Source: Parasitella parasitica (taxonomy: Eukaryota > Mucoromycota > Mucoromycetes > Mucorales > Mucoraceae). Taken from it: a DNA stretch of 24,819 nt. The notes under the pieces are model-generated. The model did no database searches. It saw only the letters and a list, made by a program, of their open reading frames with translations, and was not told the origin of the DNA. Positions 8,890 to 19,898 of this stretch are shown one piece after another (position 1 is the first letter of the stretch; each line of letters starts with the position of its first letter). The stretch lies in the NCBI GenBank assembly GCA_025201805.1, contig MU619268.1, forward strand, positions 69,137-93,955, in the 5' to 3' direction. The position numbers were made by a program, and so were the translations under genes.

Positions 8890-9209
8890 TCGTTATCAGT
8901 GAACAAAATTATTTTAGCTGTGTTGTTCGTTCAAAGTGCTTTTCCCTGCAACCGTAATCATCCAGAGTCCACTAAACGACAGAGGCCTAGCCAAGATAGT
9001 TTGCCGACAGGGTATGACAACTCTTGCACAATACATTTCAAGTGACAACATAGGCTTGCGTACTTGCTAGTGTACGGCCAACGTTTTCAGACAAGCTTCT
9101 CCAGGATCAGCTACCCAAAGAGCATGGTTTAGTTGAATAGCCTCTGCAAAAAATGCTCGAATACAAGTATTCAAACAAATCCGCAGAACAATATAAATGC
9201 ATTTAAAAA
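8890..9209. other. Unassigned spacer
   Basis: No supported gene or RNA. Short plus-strand frames cross the region, but without motifs or splice partners. Confidence 0.3.
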
Positions 9210-9806
9210 GTGTCAGGGCACAAAGGACCAAGAGACCTTCAAATCCTACTAAACAAAACAGTATTGTTTTGTTTAGTAGATGAGCGTATTGAAATACAAG
9301 GAGAACTAGACCCCCAAATATCTAGCCGATGTCAGTCTGAAATCCATTGCAACAAGAACCCTGCATGTAACATGACAAAAAGTATCCCTACTAGCCATAG
9401 GATTATACTAGGAGCGAAAATGCCAAAGAGAAAGAAAAAAAGACTGGAAAAAGCGCAGCAAGAATATGCTGAAATAGGCGAAAGTGATGACGCTATCTCT
9501 TTGCGTTACACTGCAATGCTGAAATTAACCGTTTTTCATTGACGGAGGAATCAACCTATGATGTTAAACAGCCAGACAAATGGCCTTTCACACCAAGATG
9601 AAGACTATTTTAAAACCAAACAATTGGTATCGTATGTACATGAATGCATTGAAGCTTTTAAAATCCATGATAGATACATTTTATGCATTTTAGATTTAGA
9701 AAAGCTGTACTGAAAAGTTAAATTTCAAGAGGATTTAAGATTTGCCTTAGTAGCAGCCGATTCTGCTCGATTTTATTATAATCTCAAAGCACAAGAAAAA
9801 ATATAG
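9210..9806 (+). pseudogene. Unnamed coding relic: one frame interrupted by three stop codons
   Basis: A single plus frame is protein-like over almost 200 codons but is broken by TGA (9540-9542), TGA (9711-9713) and TAG (9804-9806). Segments include LLNKTVLFCLVDERIEIQGE, an ATG at 9420 with the basic run MPKRKKKRLEKAQQEYAEI, then after the first stop LSHQDEDYFKTKQLVSYVHE and CIEAFKIHDRYILCILDLEK. After the second stop come KVKFQEDLRFALVAADSARF and YYNLKAQEKI. Similar coding character continues in another frame to about 9850 (YRQLVHDTLSNFGHFD). No family is recognised. A perfect 15-bp inverted repeat sits inside the first segment (9246-9279). Decay mainly by substitution, with little frameshift damage, suggests a fairly young pseudogene, possibly of a mobile-element gene. 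Confidence 0.4.
9246..9279. repeat. Perfect 15-bp inverted repeat with 4-nt loop
   Basis: Arms CTACTAAACAAAACA (9246-9260) and TGTTTTGTTTAGTAG (9265-9279) are exact reverse complements around the loop GTAT. Such a long perfect stem is unlikely by chance even in AT-rich DNA. Function is unknown; it may be a folded-back duplication left by a mobile element. Confidence 0.85.
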
Positions 9807-9849
9807 GCAATTGGTGCATGACACTTTAAGTAATTTTGGCCATTTTGAC

Positions 9850-10433
9850 TGATAATTAAGTGGATAAGTGTGGATCAAAAAAAACTTTAAAGATTGCTGT
9901 GGTTGATTTTCGTTTTTATCCAAGCGAAAAAGCATGCCCTTGACATTGGATGAAAAGGCCACCCTCCCACATTAAAAAGAGTGCTTATCTTTGGTTGTTT
10001 TTTTCATAAACTTATGGGCGTGAGGAGCTTCAGAGTCGATGGTTTGATCTAAATGTGTCTTTTAATTGTTAAAGAGAATTTGGCTGCCGATATGAAATGT
10101 ACTTTTATCACTGCCTGTTTGCTAAATTTATTGAGCAAACTCGGTCAGTGTATCTGTAGTATGTATGACAAATGTTCTTATTTTACATTCGACAGTAAAT
10201 ATGAATAATTTCTCTGTTGCCATACATTGTTGCGGTGCATTTGTATTTGACAGATTCCAATCATCCTATCAAAAATAGACCCATTGTCCGCCCACCAGTG
10301 CAAGAACTGTTACATTTACACATGAAATATAAAAACACATTTACCAAACAAAAAAAAAAGCAAAAAAAAGCATTAATGTAGATTTTTAAAAAATATTTAC
10401 ATTTATGTTTATTTCTAGAGGATATGACGAGTT
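9850..10433. other. AT-rich spacer between the relic block and the uS8m gene
   Basis: No intact gene is visible. Short protein-like words occur in changing frames (for example plus-strand KIAVVDFRFYPSEKACP near 9890), consistent with further eroded coding DNA. A-rich runs at about 10350-10370 precede the 3' end of the minus-strand ribosomal protein gene. Confidence 0.35.
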
Positions 10434-10895
10434 TTACGAAGCACGGCATATGAGCTCACCGCCGACATTCTTTTTGATTGCTTCTTGCAGCTCTAAAACA
10501 CCACAATTTGTATTGACGATGGCAATTTCTCCCGGTTGAAGAGGCTTAATGAACTGAGCTCGTCTTCCACTAGCGACATTTTTGAGCTCATTTACGGTAA
10601 AATAAACTTTTTTGGAAGGTCTACTGATGAGAGATAGTTGAGACAATACAGCGCTGTTTTCCTTGTATTTGAGATTGAGCCAAAGTCGTCTGGTTGCTAC
10701 GTTTTCGTTTGTGGTGGGGGTGTATGTTTGATCAGGGCCAATGTGGTTTCCGCGGGTGACAGAGGACAGAAATCCTTCTTTGTAGAGAATGTTGGATACC
10801 GCCAAATTCATCTTTGTTTCGGGTATCGCAATGGTTTGAAGTCTGGCACGGAATCCATTCTGTATTCTAGCACAAAGATCGTGTACACGAGGCAT
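10434..10895 (-). CDS. MRPS8: Mitochondrial small-subunit ribosomal protein uS8m
   Basis: A single-exon gene of 153 aa starting MPRVHDLCARIQNGFRARLQ. The N-terminal domain carries the typical S8 pattern (D/H-LCARIQN, ILYKEGFLSSV). The C-terminal domain has VYFTVNELKNVASGRR and GEIAIVNTNCGVLELQEAIK, followed by the C-terminal NVGGELICRA. This is the family core that binds small-subunit rRNA; the gene is nuclear and the product should act in the mitochondrial ribosome. Length fits fungal uS8m. The start at 10895 was preferred over an in-frame upstream Met (11027) because the family begins with this motif and the upstream translation is a hydrophobic, non-conserved run. It is head to head with the Sm B gene. 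Confidence 0.9.
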   Translation of the reverse strand: MPRVHDLCARIQNGFRARLQTIAIPETKMNLAVSNILYKEGFLSSVTRGNHIGPDQTYTPTTNENVATRRLWLNLKYKENSAVLSQLSLISRPSKKVYFTVNELKNVASGRRAQFIKPLQPGEIAIVNTNCGVLELQEAIKKNVGGELICRAS

Positions 10896-11364
10896 GTTTG
10901 AGTATCCAAAAAGAAACAAAATTGAAAATTGGAACTGGGGTTCAAGGGTCAAGTTAAGAGGACCTGCTTTTTGAAGCTCAAAGATGCTGCAGATGCCAAT
11001 CAACCACTTAACATCATGACGCAGCAATAAGCCACCCTAAAAATCTACAGAAGCTCAAAAGGCAGTTTTACGTGAACTTGTTTTCTTTTGTTTCTTTTTT
11101 CCTTGATAGAGCATCAATAGATTTTTGGATTTTTATATTTGATTTCTGTAAAATTGAATTGGATAGCCAAAAAGAACAAGTTGAACAAGCCCTATATCTA
11201 TCTACTTGAAAAAAAAAAAAAACAAAGCAACTGGACAAAGATTTTACTACAAGGAAAGGGAAATATATACACAGCATGGTGAGAAATTTAATGGATAAGC
11301 TGATACGTGTCAATTGTGTATTAATTATATTTTCAACCACAAACAGTCGTCTAGAAGCTCGAAA
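10896..11364. promoter_or_regulatory. Divergent promoter region between uS8m and Sm B genes
   Basis: 469 bp separate the two start codons, so both promoters must lie here. An A13 run (about 11210-11222) and ATATATAC at 11263-11270 are the only notable sequence features. No specific factor site can be named. Confidence 0.4.
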
Positions 11365-12202
11365 ATGTCGAATATAGTCAATTATAGACTTCGAATCACT
11401 TTATCCGATTCACGTATTTTGACCGGCCAAATGTTGGCTTTCGACAAGCATATGAATCTCGTTTTAGCTGATTGCGAAGAGTTTCGTAAAATCAACAAGA
11501 ATGCCAAAGATAACTCTGCAGCAAATCTTGAACAAAAGCGAACCTTGGGTCTCGTTATTCTAAGAGGTGAAACTATCGTCAGCATGAGTATTGATGGTCC
11601 TCCTCCTCCATCTACTGATGATATTAGATCAAGAGGTCCTGGCTTAATGGCAGGTCCTGGTATGGGAAAGGTAAGTATTAGAATTCCTCGTTGCTTTTAG
11701 TCTATTCACTGAATTGTTTAATCGCTGGATAGCCTATGGGTCGTGGTTTGCCTGCTGCCCCTCCTCCAATGGGTGGCCCTATGGCTGGTCTTTCTGGCCC
11801 TGTTCGTGGCATTGGTGGACCTGCTCCTGGCGTAAGTTGTCTATATTTTGATGTTTTCACAATCACTAATTTATTGCAATGTAGATGATGCAACCTAGAC
11901 CAGGTTATCAAGGTGCTCCTGTTGCCTATGGCCGTCCTCCTATGCCTGGCCAAGGCATGCCTCCACAAGGTTTCCGTCCTCCTCCAGGCATGCCACCCAT
12001 GGGCTTTAGACCTCCTCCCGGTATGCCTCCTCCAGGCTTCCGTCCTGGCATGGTAAGTTGATATATTTGTACGAGTATTATATATACACATGTTTACGCG
12101 AATTTTCACGGTTCATAGCCTCCTCAAGGTTTCCCTGGAGCCGGTAGAGGAACACCACCACCACCACCTCCAGGAATGTACCAACGTCCTCCTCCTCAAT
12201 AA
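11365..12202 (+). CDS. Small nuclear ribonucleoprotein-associated protein B (Sm B), 4 exons
   Basis: Exons are 11365-11670, 11733-11831, 11885-12052 and 12119-12202, all in phase 0, giving 218 aa. The N-terminal Sm fold begins MSNIVNYRLRITLSDSRILT. It shows the Sm1 motif around MLAFDKHMNLVLADCEEF and, after a lysine-rich linker, the Sm2 motif RTLGLVILRGETIVSM. The remaining ~110 residues are Pro/Gly/Met rich with repeats of the PPPGMPP type (exons 3 and 4), as in Sm B/B' proteins. The protein forms part of the heptameric Sm ring on U1, U2, U4 and U5 snRNAs in the nucleus. Introns are 62, 53 and 66 nt. A candidate poly(A) signal AATAAA lies at 12375-12380. Confidence 0.93.
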
Positions 12203-12568
12203 ATTGAAATCACCATACGAATTTCACGCAGCTTAACAAACAGACACTCGATCAGACAAACGTACTGTTATACAACCTCTCTCACTCCTTCCCACTCACT
12301 CAACCATCTTCAGTTTTTTTTTTTTCTTGAAGTAAAAAAAAACACCAAAAAATAACCTATACATCTTGTTCAATAATAAATTCACTCAATATCCTTTAGG
12401 TTGATAAAAAAAAATATATATATATATTCATTAAAAAAAGAATGTTATCGGTTGTGCTTTTTGTCGTTTAAGAAGAACCCTGCCGATACACTTTGAACAA
12501 AATAAACATCTTGAGATAATAATAGAGAAACAAAAATCATGATGCTTTTATTGAGGAAATTTACAGTT
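12203..12568. other. Convergent 3' region of Sm B and glucan synthase genes
   Basis: 366 bp hold the 3' untranslated regions of two genes meeting tail to tail. The region contains T and A runs near 12314-12350, an (AT)n tract at about 12414-12428, and AATAAA at 12375 and 12501 on the plus strand. No coding signal is seen. Confidence 0.5.
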
Positions 12569-15500
12569 TTAAAGGGGCAAAGTGATGCTGAATTTCAGTT
12601 TAGGGCCTATAATGGAAGGTGCAACCAGTAATACTGCGAATACAAGGAATAGCAAGAGCAGTAAAAGCCCGTAGAATACTGCAATGCGGCGTCTTTTTGA
12701 TCTTTGGCTTGCAGAATAAATATGCTGCTGAATTTGCTCACTGGGCCTTAGCCAAAACAGCATTAACGAGTGCCACTTGTCAATACCTGGTATCAAACAT
12801 ATAGCGAACAAGAAGAATAAAATGAAATGGCCAAAAATAAAGTCTGTAGCAAATAGACTCATTTCTGTAATTTTACACACAAACTCTCTTAACGGTTGTG
12901 TGAGGGCATGCCATCCAAGCTATAGATATATACATATATATGAATGTGTGTTATACACCGTATAAAAATGTTAGCAAAGTACACTTGAGCAATATGTGTT
13001 ATATTAGCACAACTTACGCCTCGACCGTACCAACGACCTGTCCACCACCCCTGATTGCTTTGATCGCCGTAAAATTCTCTTGTTAACAGTAATACTGTCA
13101 TCAATTTGAAAATGAAGCGTTGCACGGACCCTACTGCGATCATACCCAGGACAACATGCACAAAATTCCAGTTTTCCAAAAAGTACAAGATTTCAAAAAA
13201 GAGAATGAAATTGAGCACGGCCCAGCCATGAGCAACAGCAGCGATGCTAGCACCAAACTTGACCCCGCAGCACAAGTTGGCTACACATCCACCACAAAGT
13301 GAAAGAAGAAACAGTATGGCTAGTGCTCCAGTATTAAGCAGAATGGGACCCACGGCAATGATTCCAACCCGTAAAAGTGCACTGGGACCTTGATAAGGCT
13401 TGCTATTGTCATTAGGATCAAAGCTACGAATGAACAAGTAGGCTGTAACGCTCAGGATGGCCAATATAAACGGTAAAATGATTTCTGAAAACAGTATTAC
13501 TCCAATCCTTGCACGGGATTGCTGCTGTACAGGCTTTTGAGGATCCAGCTGCTTCTTCTTCACGCCAGTTGTGCGCATACGAGTAAATCGACAAAACTCG
13601 ATCCATGAGTTCAAGTGCGTAGCACCATTGCCTCTTGATAGCCAACGGATGTATTCACGATAATCGACAAGAAAATCTGTCAGTGCAAACTGATGTGGAT
13701 TAAAGAGGAATGGCGATAAAATCAAAGCCAAAACCGTAAACCAAAAATAAGCCAAGTGTGGTATCCAAAGAACAAGTGATCCAAAGAATAGGATGAGCGT
13801 TAATCTTGCGCCTGAGTACATGCTCGTGTCAGCAAATCTTGAATATAGCGTAGAAAAGGGCAAGCGAGCAGTTGCGAAACCGCGACCGGTACCAATATAA
13901 CGAGCTCCACCAAATGACAGGTTGTTCAATATAGAATTTGCGTATGTTTGAGTAACAAAGATCTCAAAGAGAGGAGAGAATGAAAGCATGTGCTTGCAAA
14001 GACGACTTACTGCTCGAAAGAAGCCTCTCTCGGTGAGTTCTTGCAAGAATAACGGCAGAAAGGCGACAAAAATGATGGCGAATATCGAAATAACCACACG
14101 CTTCAGCCATTCAAAGATAGGGACCATGTTGAAGCAGCCATCTGGCTTCAACGCAGCCTCAGGACCAGCATTGGCGTCAAATTCACAAATAGTCAATGGG
14201 ACACTAGTAGCAGCAACAAAGAGGAGCACGAGCATGAACATATGAACAGAAAGCATGATAAAGATGTTGTTGACATGAAAACCAGGATGCGCATAAAAAA
14301 AGGTGAGGAATCGATCAAGCGGCAACTGAGTGCCCAAATAGTAGTATTCACGCGAAAGCATCTGTTCGCCCATACCAGAACCGATCTTTGTGACAAAATT
14401 TAGCACAGACCCAAAGCCAAGGTCTCGCCCTTTTCCGCATTGAAAATACTCAACATGCTTGATGCGGCCGCCTCTTTCGAAAGCATTCATACCAGCATAG
14501 ATATCCTCATTGAGATGCAGACCCTTTTGAGCTTTGGATACACCACCTCTTGTAGTCATGAAAATAGCATTCAAAAAATCAGGATGGCCGTAATGCAACT
14601 ATATACAACAACTCATTAGTCAATTTGCTTTCATACATATAACCCGCCACCCCTACCCCGCTCCAGTTTCTCTCCCCCCCCCGCTTACCCTTCCACCGAT
14701 AGTTGCCATGATACGCTGTGTCAATGTACCAAATGTCTGTTCCTTTCCAGCAGCAATGTCTCCCAAAACACCCACGTTTTCAGAGAATATATATTCACGA
14801 GCACCGACAATGGCGACGGGGCTTTTGCTCTCCTTGGCATGAGCATAAGGTGAATTCTGGCTTGTTTGCATCTCTTCAAATTCGCCCAATACGCTGCGGA
14901 TTTTAAGGCATTCCTCCAGGTAGTTGTCCTGATTAGCATCGATCAGTTGCAGATATTCGCCACGGCTGTATATTAACGCTGTGTTTTGATTATCTGATTT
15001 ACCATCACCGAGTATAGGATTACCTGGGAGACGAACCCGGAATTTTGGAGCACGGCTACCATCAGGCTTGACATCACAATGGCCATCAATCAACACAGAG
15101 TAATAGTTGGTCTCTTGCCCGGCTATTATTTCTTGCTCCAAGTAGGCGATCTGCAGATCAGGGTAGGCCTTCAGGATGTAATCGACGCTTTCTTTTTCCT
15201 CAGCATTGAATGCAGCGAACCTTTGCATCGCTACAACAAAACGAAACTTACGTTTGGCCATCTGCTCCAATTCAGAATCGACTACATTATCAGCGACTGT
15301 ATGAAACGCCGTTGGTCCACCCTGTAATGAGCTTAATTCAGGAGTTTCTACTCGATACAGCAGCTTGATTGCTTTTTGGTAATTCATAAAGCCAGTAATG
15401 GTGCGAAACAAGGTTTGTGACCTGAGTGATGCCCAGATTCGAGTGCGCAAAGTGTATTCAGGGGCTGCTGATTTGAAGCCAACGCAGTAGAATGGTAAAT

Positions 15501-18403
15501 CGTCAATCTTGTGCTGCCTTTCAGTCTTTTCGTCTCCCACAATAGTGCTTGACTTTGAGTCTCCAGAAATAGACGCGGCAGGATCCTCCAGCTCTTGATC
15601 TTCTTCATCTGCCAGAATTTTGGTATCTTTCACGAAATTCTCCCACTCGAATGGATGCAGCTGCTTCAAGTACTCCAGCAAGGTGATCCTGGCATTTTTG
15701 TCTTCTTCTCTGATGATTTCACGCAATGACAGGATGATTTTCTCTCCATAATGAGGCGTCATGACGGTAAAAGTAGGCATGTTTGGAATGGGAAGCGCTT
15801 CGGGCATTGGCGTCGTCAGACTTTGTGCGAAAAATTGCATTCGACGACCTGCTTCACTTTTTTGAGGATAGTATTCTGTCTTGAAAGCGACATCTTCTTG
15901 AGACACAAAAAATGTGGGTGCCTTGAGAGTGGGGCTCGTGCTTCCTACCCCTGGAATCTACAGACAAAAGAGTCAGAATAAACATGATCCACCTTTCAGT
16001 GTCTGGACATCTATTCATACCTGTCTATATAAAAGCTTGGATACATGGTCTGCTGAGAGAAGATGCTCCCGGAACATTGACACAACCAACGCATTCCACA
16101 CTTGAGAGCACAGAAATTTAGGGTGCATTTGGAAATCTAAAGCAGACGCTGCTAATATTTTGGCATAGATTCTTTTTGGCAAGCGAGAAAATGTGTTTCT
16201 CCAGGGACTCCAGATGGAAATACCGAGATAAAAGGACCTTGCAACAGAGAACAGGGTGTTCCAAATAATGTACCACAGATAAGTGTCCAGAAAGAACAGA
16301 ACCAACTCCATGAGCAACATAAGAACAAGGGATACCGAAGGCATATAGCGACATAATATGGACCCGGTGATGGCATCTTTGCAATGCAAAACTTCCATGT
16401 TGGCAATAGCTTTAAGAGGATCTTTGAAAGACAAGGCAATGAAAAAATAGGATTCCAACAGTTTACAGCCAAAGACACAGACCCAAAGGCCCACGGATAT
16501 CAGACGATCAGCTCTCTTTAGGTGTGGAAAGCTCGCGGTGAATGTTTGGTTTGCTGGTGTTTTTTTACCGTCAGAGTTGCGACGTACAAACAGCCTAGAC
16601 TGAGGAATGACGGCAAAAAAGACACTTGTGACCAAGCTGATCAACAGTTGAATGAGAGCGACAGCCATAGACAACTTTCCTGTTCGATTTATCTTGACAC
16701 AGTAAACCGACGGACCAGCATTGAGGATAAGCACACAAAAGAGGAGAAGCAGACGACGAGATAGTATACCAGCTTTTTGAAGGCTCATAGGTACGTACAT
16801 GTATTCAACAAAACTCCCAAGCATCACTAGCAAAGTAGCCACTGCACCTCCTAAAGCAGCCATGGATATCTTTACGGGAGTTTCTTTCTCAGAAATATGC
16901 TTGTCATAGTTCAGGTAGAGTATATCTGAATTGGCGGCAATAAAGTACCAGAACGAAACAATATGTATAATCCAAATCCTTGTGAAGTTGACAGCCAAAT
17001 GCATCCATGATCTCTTTTCCTTGAATGTCTTTTGAAACGCCTTTTTCCAGTTGATATGCTGTAGTACACCGTATCGCTGGTGGGCAGCAACTGCTACAAG
17101 CTTTGTTTTATCCTGCATTTGAAGCTTTGCGATAGTTTCAGGGTACCAAAACAATTGATTAACATCGTCATAGCCAATGACACTGGCATGGTCTCGGTCT
17201 CTTCTCACAAAATTACCATCCTTTTCTTTACGATAAACCTGGTCCTTGACGAAATCATATAGCGGTTTGATGACCTTGTCCAAGTATTCACCTTCAGCGG
17301 CCACTGTCTGGTGCTGCTCAATGAGAGATAAACGGGTATTGGAAGCATCGTCTGCCAACTTGAAGATAAAACAGAGGACTTCAGGACAAAATCTTATTAC
17401 TGACGCTTCGCCCCAAATCAAAAGCCAAAGAGCAAGCTGTCTTATGCGTTCATTATCTGGCATGTTCTCCATTTTGCATCTCCAATTATCCTCGGCTTCA
17501 GTCAAGGTAGAAGGTTGTGGTGCATCTGCTTCGGCTATATGAATTGCTGCATTTTTATCGCCTACCGCACCATCTAAATTGAGCTGTGCGGCAAAATACC
17601 ATTTGCGGTAATTAGCATTGGGGCCACCAATATAATCCGCGTGCAGCGTCAAAAGTGCCATTGCTTGAGACATACGAGAGGCACGTGAGTCCAGCATAAC
17701 CATTAAATAATCCAACATATTCATCATATTGTCGTATTGAAACCCAAAGGCATTTTTAAGATCGATAAACGTATCTTGAATGTTCTGGTAGGAAGGCAAG
17801 TTTTGCACGTCTGTCCAAGCAGGATAAGGTACGTGTGGCTGATTGACGAGTGTTTCTGCTGATAAATCGTTGTTGGACAAGAACGCAGTGGGAGACTGAA
17901 GACCGCTTCCAGGAACTGAAGGCGTTGGCGTAGCTGTAACGCCTCTTGGTGCTTTGGTGCGTTTTGATTCCAAAAGCGCCACAAGTGATCCCGTAGAAGG
18001 AGCACAACGGAGATAGCGACCGGAATTGAGGATATCATCATGCAGGTTGTTAAAGAGATCAATATCAGCTGACGGTTGCGGATAGTGATTGTATAAAAAG
18101 CGAGGCGTTTCAGAGCGTAAGGAAAACGATGGATCAACCAAATCAGGTTCAGATCCTTCATATTGAGCAAAATTGTGTTGAGGTGGTAAAGGAAACTGGT
18201 GATATTGCTCCTGGAATATATCTAGAACAAGCTATGTTAGTTATGTCAAAACCATGGTAAGCATGCATCATCTCATAAATCTTACCGGAAGATGATTCCG
18301 AGCTGTTATTGTTATCTGATGATAAAGATAAACCACGCTCATCTTCTACTGCTATTTTCTCTGTGTCATCATTATCATTTGCCGTATTATTATTACTTGT
18401 CAT
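12569..18403 (-). CDS. FKS1: 1,3-beta-glucan synthase catalytic subunit (FKS/GSC1, GT48), 5 exons
   Basis: Exons are 18403-18286, 18221-16021, 15957-14689, 14598-13018 and 12919-12569. Together they make 5520 nt, or 1839 aa, close to the ~1880 aa of ascomycete Fks proteins. The enzyme polymerises UDP-glucose into 1,3-beta-glucan at the plasma membrane under Rho1 control (family knowledge). The N-terminal FKS1_dom1 shows [20 protein letters not shown] and [15 protein letters not shown], followed by a first membrane-helix block. The cytoplasmic core in exon 3 has [30 protein letters not shown] and [20 protein letters not shown]. The exon 3/4 junction restores [14 protein letters not shown], and [15 protein letters not shown] follows. 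A second helix block includes [21 protein letters not shown] and [20 protein letters not shown]. Echinocandin hot spot 1 maps to residues 632-641 ([10 protein letters not shown]) and hot spot 2 to 1359-1366 (EWLKRVVI); both differ from yeast. Introns are 64, 63, 90 and 98 nt. Confidence 0.95.
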
Positions 18404-18510
18404 TAAACAGGTAGTAATTTAAGATGATGGAAAAGAACAGGATACGAATGTTTGTACATAAGCAGTTTATATATAATCCATTGGAATGATTTAATTCAGC
18501 CCTTGTTGTA

Positions 18511-18564
<54 letters not shown>

Positions 18565-19238
18565 ATATAGCAAGATTTAATCTATCCAATGTATATTTAC
18601 ACCTTAGGTTAAGCAGTAAAGTGGAAAAGTGTTCCACATGTATCGTGCGTACACATTCCATTCATCCCTTTAATAAATTCACCCTGATTTGAATATAATA
18701 ATATAATATCCCTTTTTTGATTCATGCTTTTCTCAGTGTTTCTCTTCTCTTTATGCCCCTGATTTTTTATTTCAAGGTCATATACTCATCTTGTCTTTGT
18801 CTCGGCAAGTCGATTTCAAGGAGCAGCCCGATTAGAATACATTTTGTATTAAAAACGATTCAGCATAATGCATATAGCTCTTTCAATGTACAAATAGAAA
18901 AGCTATTAATAAACCTTGACTGAAAGGTAAAAAGCTTTATTCCCAAGAAAAAAATAGTTTTTGGGAATCATAATGGGAACTCAGTGCAGAATTACCAACA
19001 ATAACATAATGACAACTCAACAGCGAATAGAGCGATTCGAATGATGCTTCTCAAATTTTACAAGGTCTCAAATGCAGCATGGGAGTTCCAATCAAAATTC
19101 TCAGAGCCTCAATCTCAAAATTCAAATTATTATGTATTTCTTGTATAATTACAACATTTGCTTCGTATCTCAACACTAGTAACCCATCAGAAACGACAAG
19201 TGTTGCACCATTTTAAAACAAAGTACTATTGGATGCAT
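18404..19238. promoter_or_regulatory. Glucan synthase upstream region with a T44 tract
   Basis: This is the promoter side of the glucan synthase gene. It contains an uninterrupted run of 44 T (18517-18560), about 115 bp upstream of the start codon. In the gene's own orientation this is a poly(dA) tract. Long dA:dT tracts near starts are typical nucleosome-excluding promoter elements in fungi; that role is inference. Further upstream (to 19238) I see no supported gene. Confidence 0.45.
18517..18560. repeat. Poly(dT) tract, 44 nt
   Basis: Forty-four consecutive T on the plus strand, the longest homopolymer in the window. The exact length may be affected by sequencing error. Confidence 0.9.
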
Positions 19239-19468
19239 CTAGTCTATCAAATTCTCATGTTTAGTAATAATTTCCACATCCCCACTTTGCTGCTCCCCCT
19301 TTATAAACTGAGTTGAAGGAAATAAAGTGCCTCGCGCTTTTGACTGTATTGATTTACGCAAGATCCGAAAGACACATTGCTTAGATGTCACTTTTTCCAC
19401 TGGGATTAAAGGGTCAGGAAACAACATGGTGATCACATACCCTAATTGAGAGTCGTCGAGGGGCCTGG
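19239..19468 (-). other. Possible isolated exon or small ORF, unknown function
   Basis: A minus-strand frame is open from 19475 to the stop at 19239. It reads protein-like: ARPLDDSQLGYVITMLFPDP, then LIPVEKVTSKQCVFRILRKS and IKGEQQSGDVEIITKHENLI. GACTAG just before 19468 could be a splice acceptor. Alternatively an ATG at 19427 gives a 62-aa product. No upstream partner exon and no family are recognised. The stretch up to 19898 otherwise holds A/T runs and no supported gene. Confidence 0.28.
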
Positions 19469-19898
19469 CTAGTCTTTAATTGTTGTATTATCTTGAAAGT
19501 GTTTATTAAAACGAAATGAGATGAAATTGTCTCAAAAATAAAATTTATGTAAGTTGTAAGTAATTCCAGTGCACAACCACCACATTAACATGAATAAATT
19601 TAGTTCCCTTGGAGGCCTGAGCAGCTTTCTTTTAACTGATAACACCTTACAGTAGAATTGCTTGATTTTTTTTTTTTTTTTTTTGGCGACTTTGTAAGAG
19701 CTAGTAGAATACCTCTCACTGGATAAAGTTGGCGTTAGCACCCCAAATTCGCAACAAAAAAAAAGTAGATGTGGTATACAATAAGCTGTTTTTATGCGCA
19801 AATGAATATGTACAAGCGTTGTTGTTAAAAATCTTCTTCAAACATGTGCGTAAAAAAAAAAGAAGAGCTATTACAATGTACAATTTATTTAATAACAT

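Noticed and set aside
10896-11027. N-terminal extension of uS8m as a mitochondrial presequence
   Set aside because: The extension is hydrophobic rather than amphipathic and basic, and the family normally starts at the MPRVHDLCARIQN motif.
11702-12109. Minus-strand frame of 135 codons opposite Sm B
   Set aside because: It spans Sm B introns and exons and is the complement of the Pro/Gly-rich repeat codons.
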